6,616 nucleotides of DNA from an uncultured Clostridia bacterium (lineage in GTDB: Bacteria > Bacillota_A > Clostridia > Oscillospirales > Acutalibacteraceae): the NCBI GenBank assembly GCA_937891215.1, contig CALAEU010000264.1:1-6616 (forward strand), read 5' to 3'. Positions 6,434 to 6,616 of this stretch are shown piece by piece; within the stretch, counting starts at the first letter, position 1; each line of letters opens with the position of its first letter. A program made the translations under genes and the position numbers. Under the pieces are notes generated by a model. The model did not search any database. It saw only the letters and a list, made by a program, of their open reading frames with translations, and was not told where the DNA came from.

Positions 6434-6452
6434 AATCAGGGGACGGCTGATT
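6434..6452 (+). repeat. Small REP-like hairpin with GGGGACGG core
   Basis: AATCAG (6434-6439), loop GGGACGG, then CTGATT (6447-6452) form a 6-bp hairpin. The CAGGGGACGG core recalls REP-like hairpins found near IS200/REP-associated tyrosine transposases. No transposase is here. This is a short match and could be chance. Confidence 0.4.
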
Positions 6453-6459
6453 AAGGTAA

Positions 6460-6487
6460 GAAGTAATAGTGAATAGTTAAGAAGTGA
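6460..6487 (+). repeat. Four degenerate heptamers
   Basis: GAAGTAA, TAGTGAA, TAGTTAA and GAAGTGA lie end to end with a 7-base period. They are purine-rich on the + strand and non-coding. Confidence 0.65.
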
Positions 6488-6522
6488 AATTCGTATTACT
6501 CTAAAACTTAATAAAATTAAAC

Positions 6523-6570
6523 AAAGCTCAGTTAATTGATTTCGGTCAGTTAACTGAGTTTTTTGTTTTT
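6523..6570 (+). terminator. Intrinsic terminator after the isomerase / membrane protein pair
   Basis: CTCAGTTAA (6527-6535) pairs with TTAACTGAG (6550-6558). The stem extends inward to 6540/6545 with G·U pairs and closes on a TTCG loop (6541-6544). It extends outward with AAAG 6523-6526 against TTTT 6559-6562. The run TTTTTTGTTTTT (6559-6570) follows. The G·U pairs would be A·C mismatches on the other strand, so this is a + strand terminator. It lies about 115 bases after the last stop. Confidence 0.9.
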
Positions 6571-6612
6571 AAAGAATAAATGAAAAAGAATAAAGTGAAA
6601 ATGAAAAGAAAA
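6571..6612 (+). repeat. Six degenerate A-rich heptamers after the terminator
   Basis: AAAGAAT, AAATGAA, AAAGAAT, AAAGTGA, AAATGAA and AAGAAAA run in register at a 7-base period up to the window edge. There is no coding frame. The window ends before any next gene can be seen. Confidence 0.55.
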
Positions 6613-6616
6613 AGTT

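Noticed and set aside
6407..6612. CRISPR array in the repeat-rich right end
   Set aside because: The repeats are 7-base units without unique spacers of about 30 bases, and no cas gene is present.

Overview
The window looks like a low-GC Gram-positive genome of the class Clostridia, probably an uncultured gut or rumen type. This rests on the AT-rich sequence, strong AAAGGAG-type ribosome binding sites, a PolC fragment (the Firmicutes-type replicative polymerase), and clostridial-style ABC transporter and pilin sequences. No species can be named from the sequence alone.

Left part (1-2290, + strand): an open frame enters from the left edge. It begins as an internal piece of PolC and changes, without losing frame, at about 217-228 into the C-terminal part of an extracellular amino-acid-binding protein. 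A strong stem-loop follows, then a HisM/GlnP-type permease and a GlnQ-type ATPase that overlap by 14 bases. Binding protein, permease and ATPase form a normal polar amino acid importer. The PolC part does not belong with them, so the left edge is either a real recombinant or, more likely, an assembly chimera. The ATPase carries an unusual charged insertion of about 75 residues. The operon ends at a large two-way terminator hairpin that lies inside a longer imperfect palindrome.

Middle part (2320-5143, - strand): a lone, cysteine-rich type IV pilin-like protein has its own extended -10 promoter. Upstream of it, and separated by a terminator, is a 715-residue right-handed beta-helix protein resembling GH141-type glycoside hydrolases.

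Right part (5144-6616): a 147-base divergent promoter region with a 9+9 inverted repeat separates the beta-helix gene from a + strand pair. The pair encodes a TIM-barrel sugar phosphate isomerase/epimerase and a translationally coupled small two-helix membrane protein. The divergent layout suggests that an exported or surface glycan-active protein and a cytoplasmic sugar-converting enzyme are co-regulated. The last 208 bases hold no gene. They contain a + strand terminator, a small REP-like hairpin and short 7-base-period repeats.

The clearest pattern not explained by genes is a set of degenerate repeats with a 7-base period in the intergenic spaces after gene ends. In all five arrays the purine-rich strand is the sense strand of the preceding gene. 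No complete mobile element, CRISPR array, tRNA or rRNA was seen.
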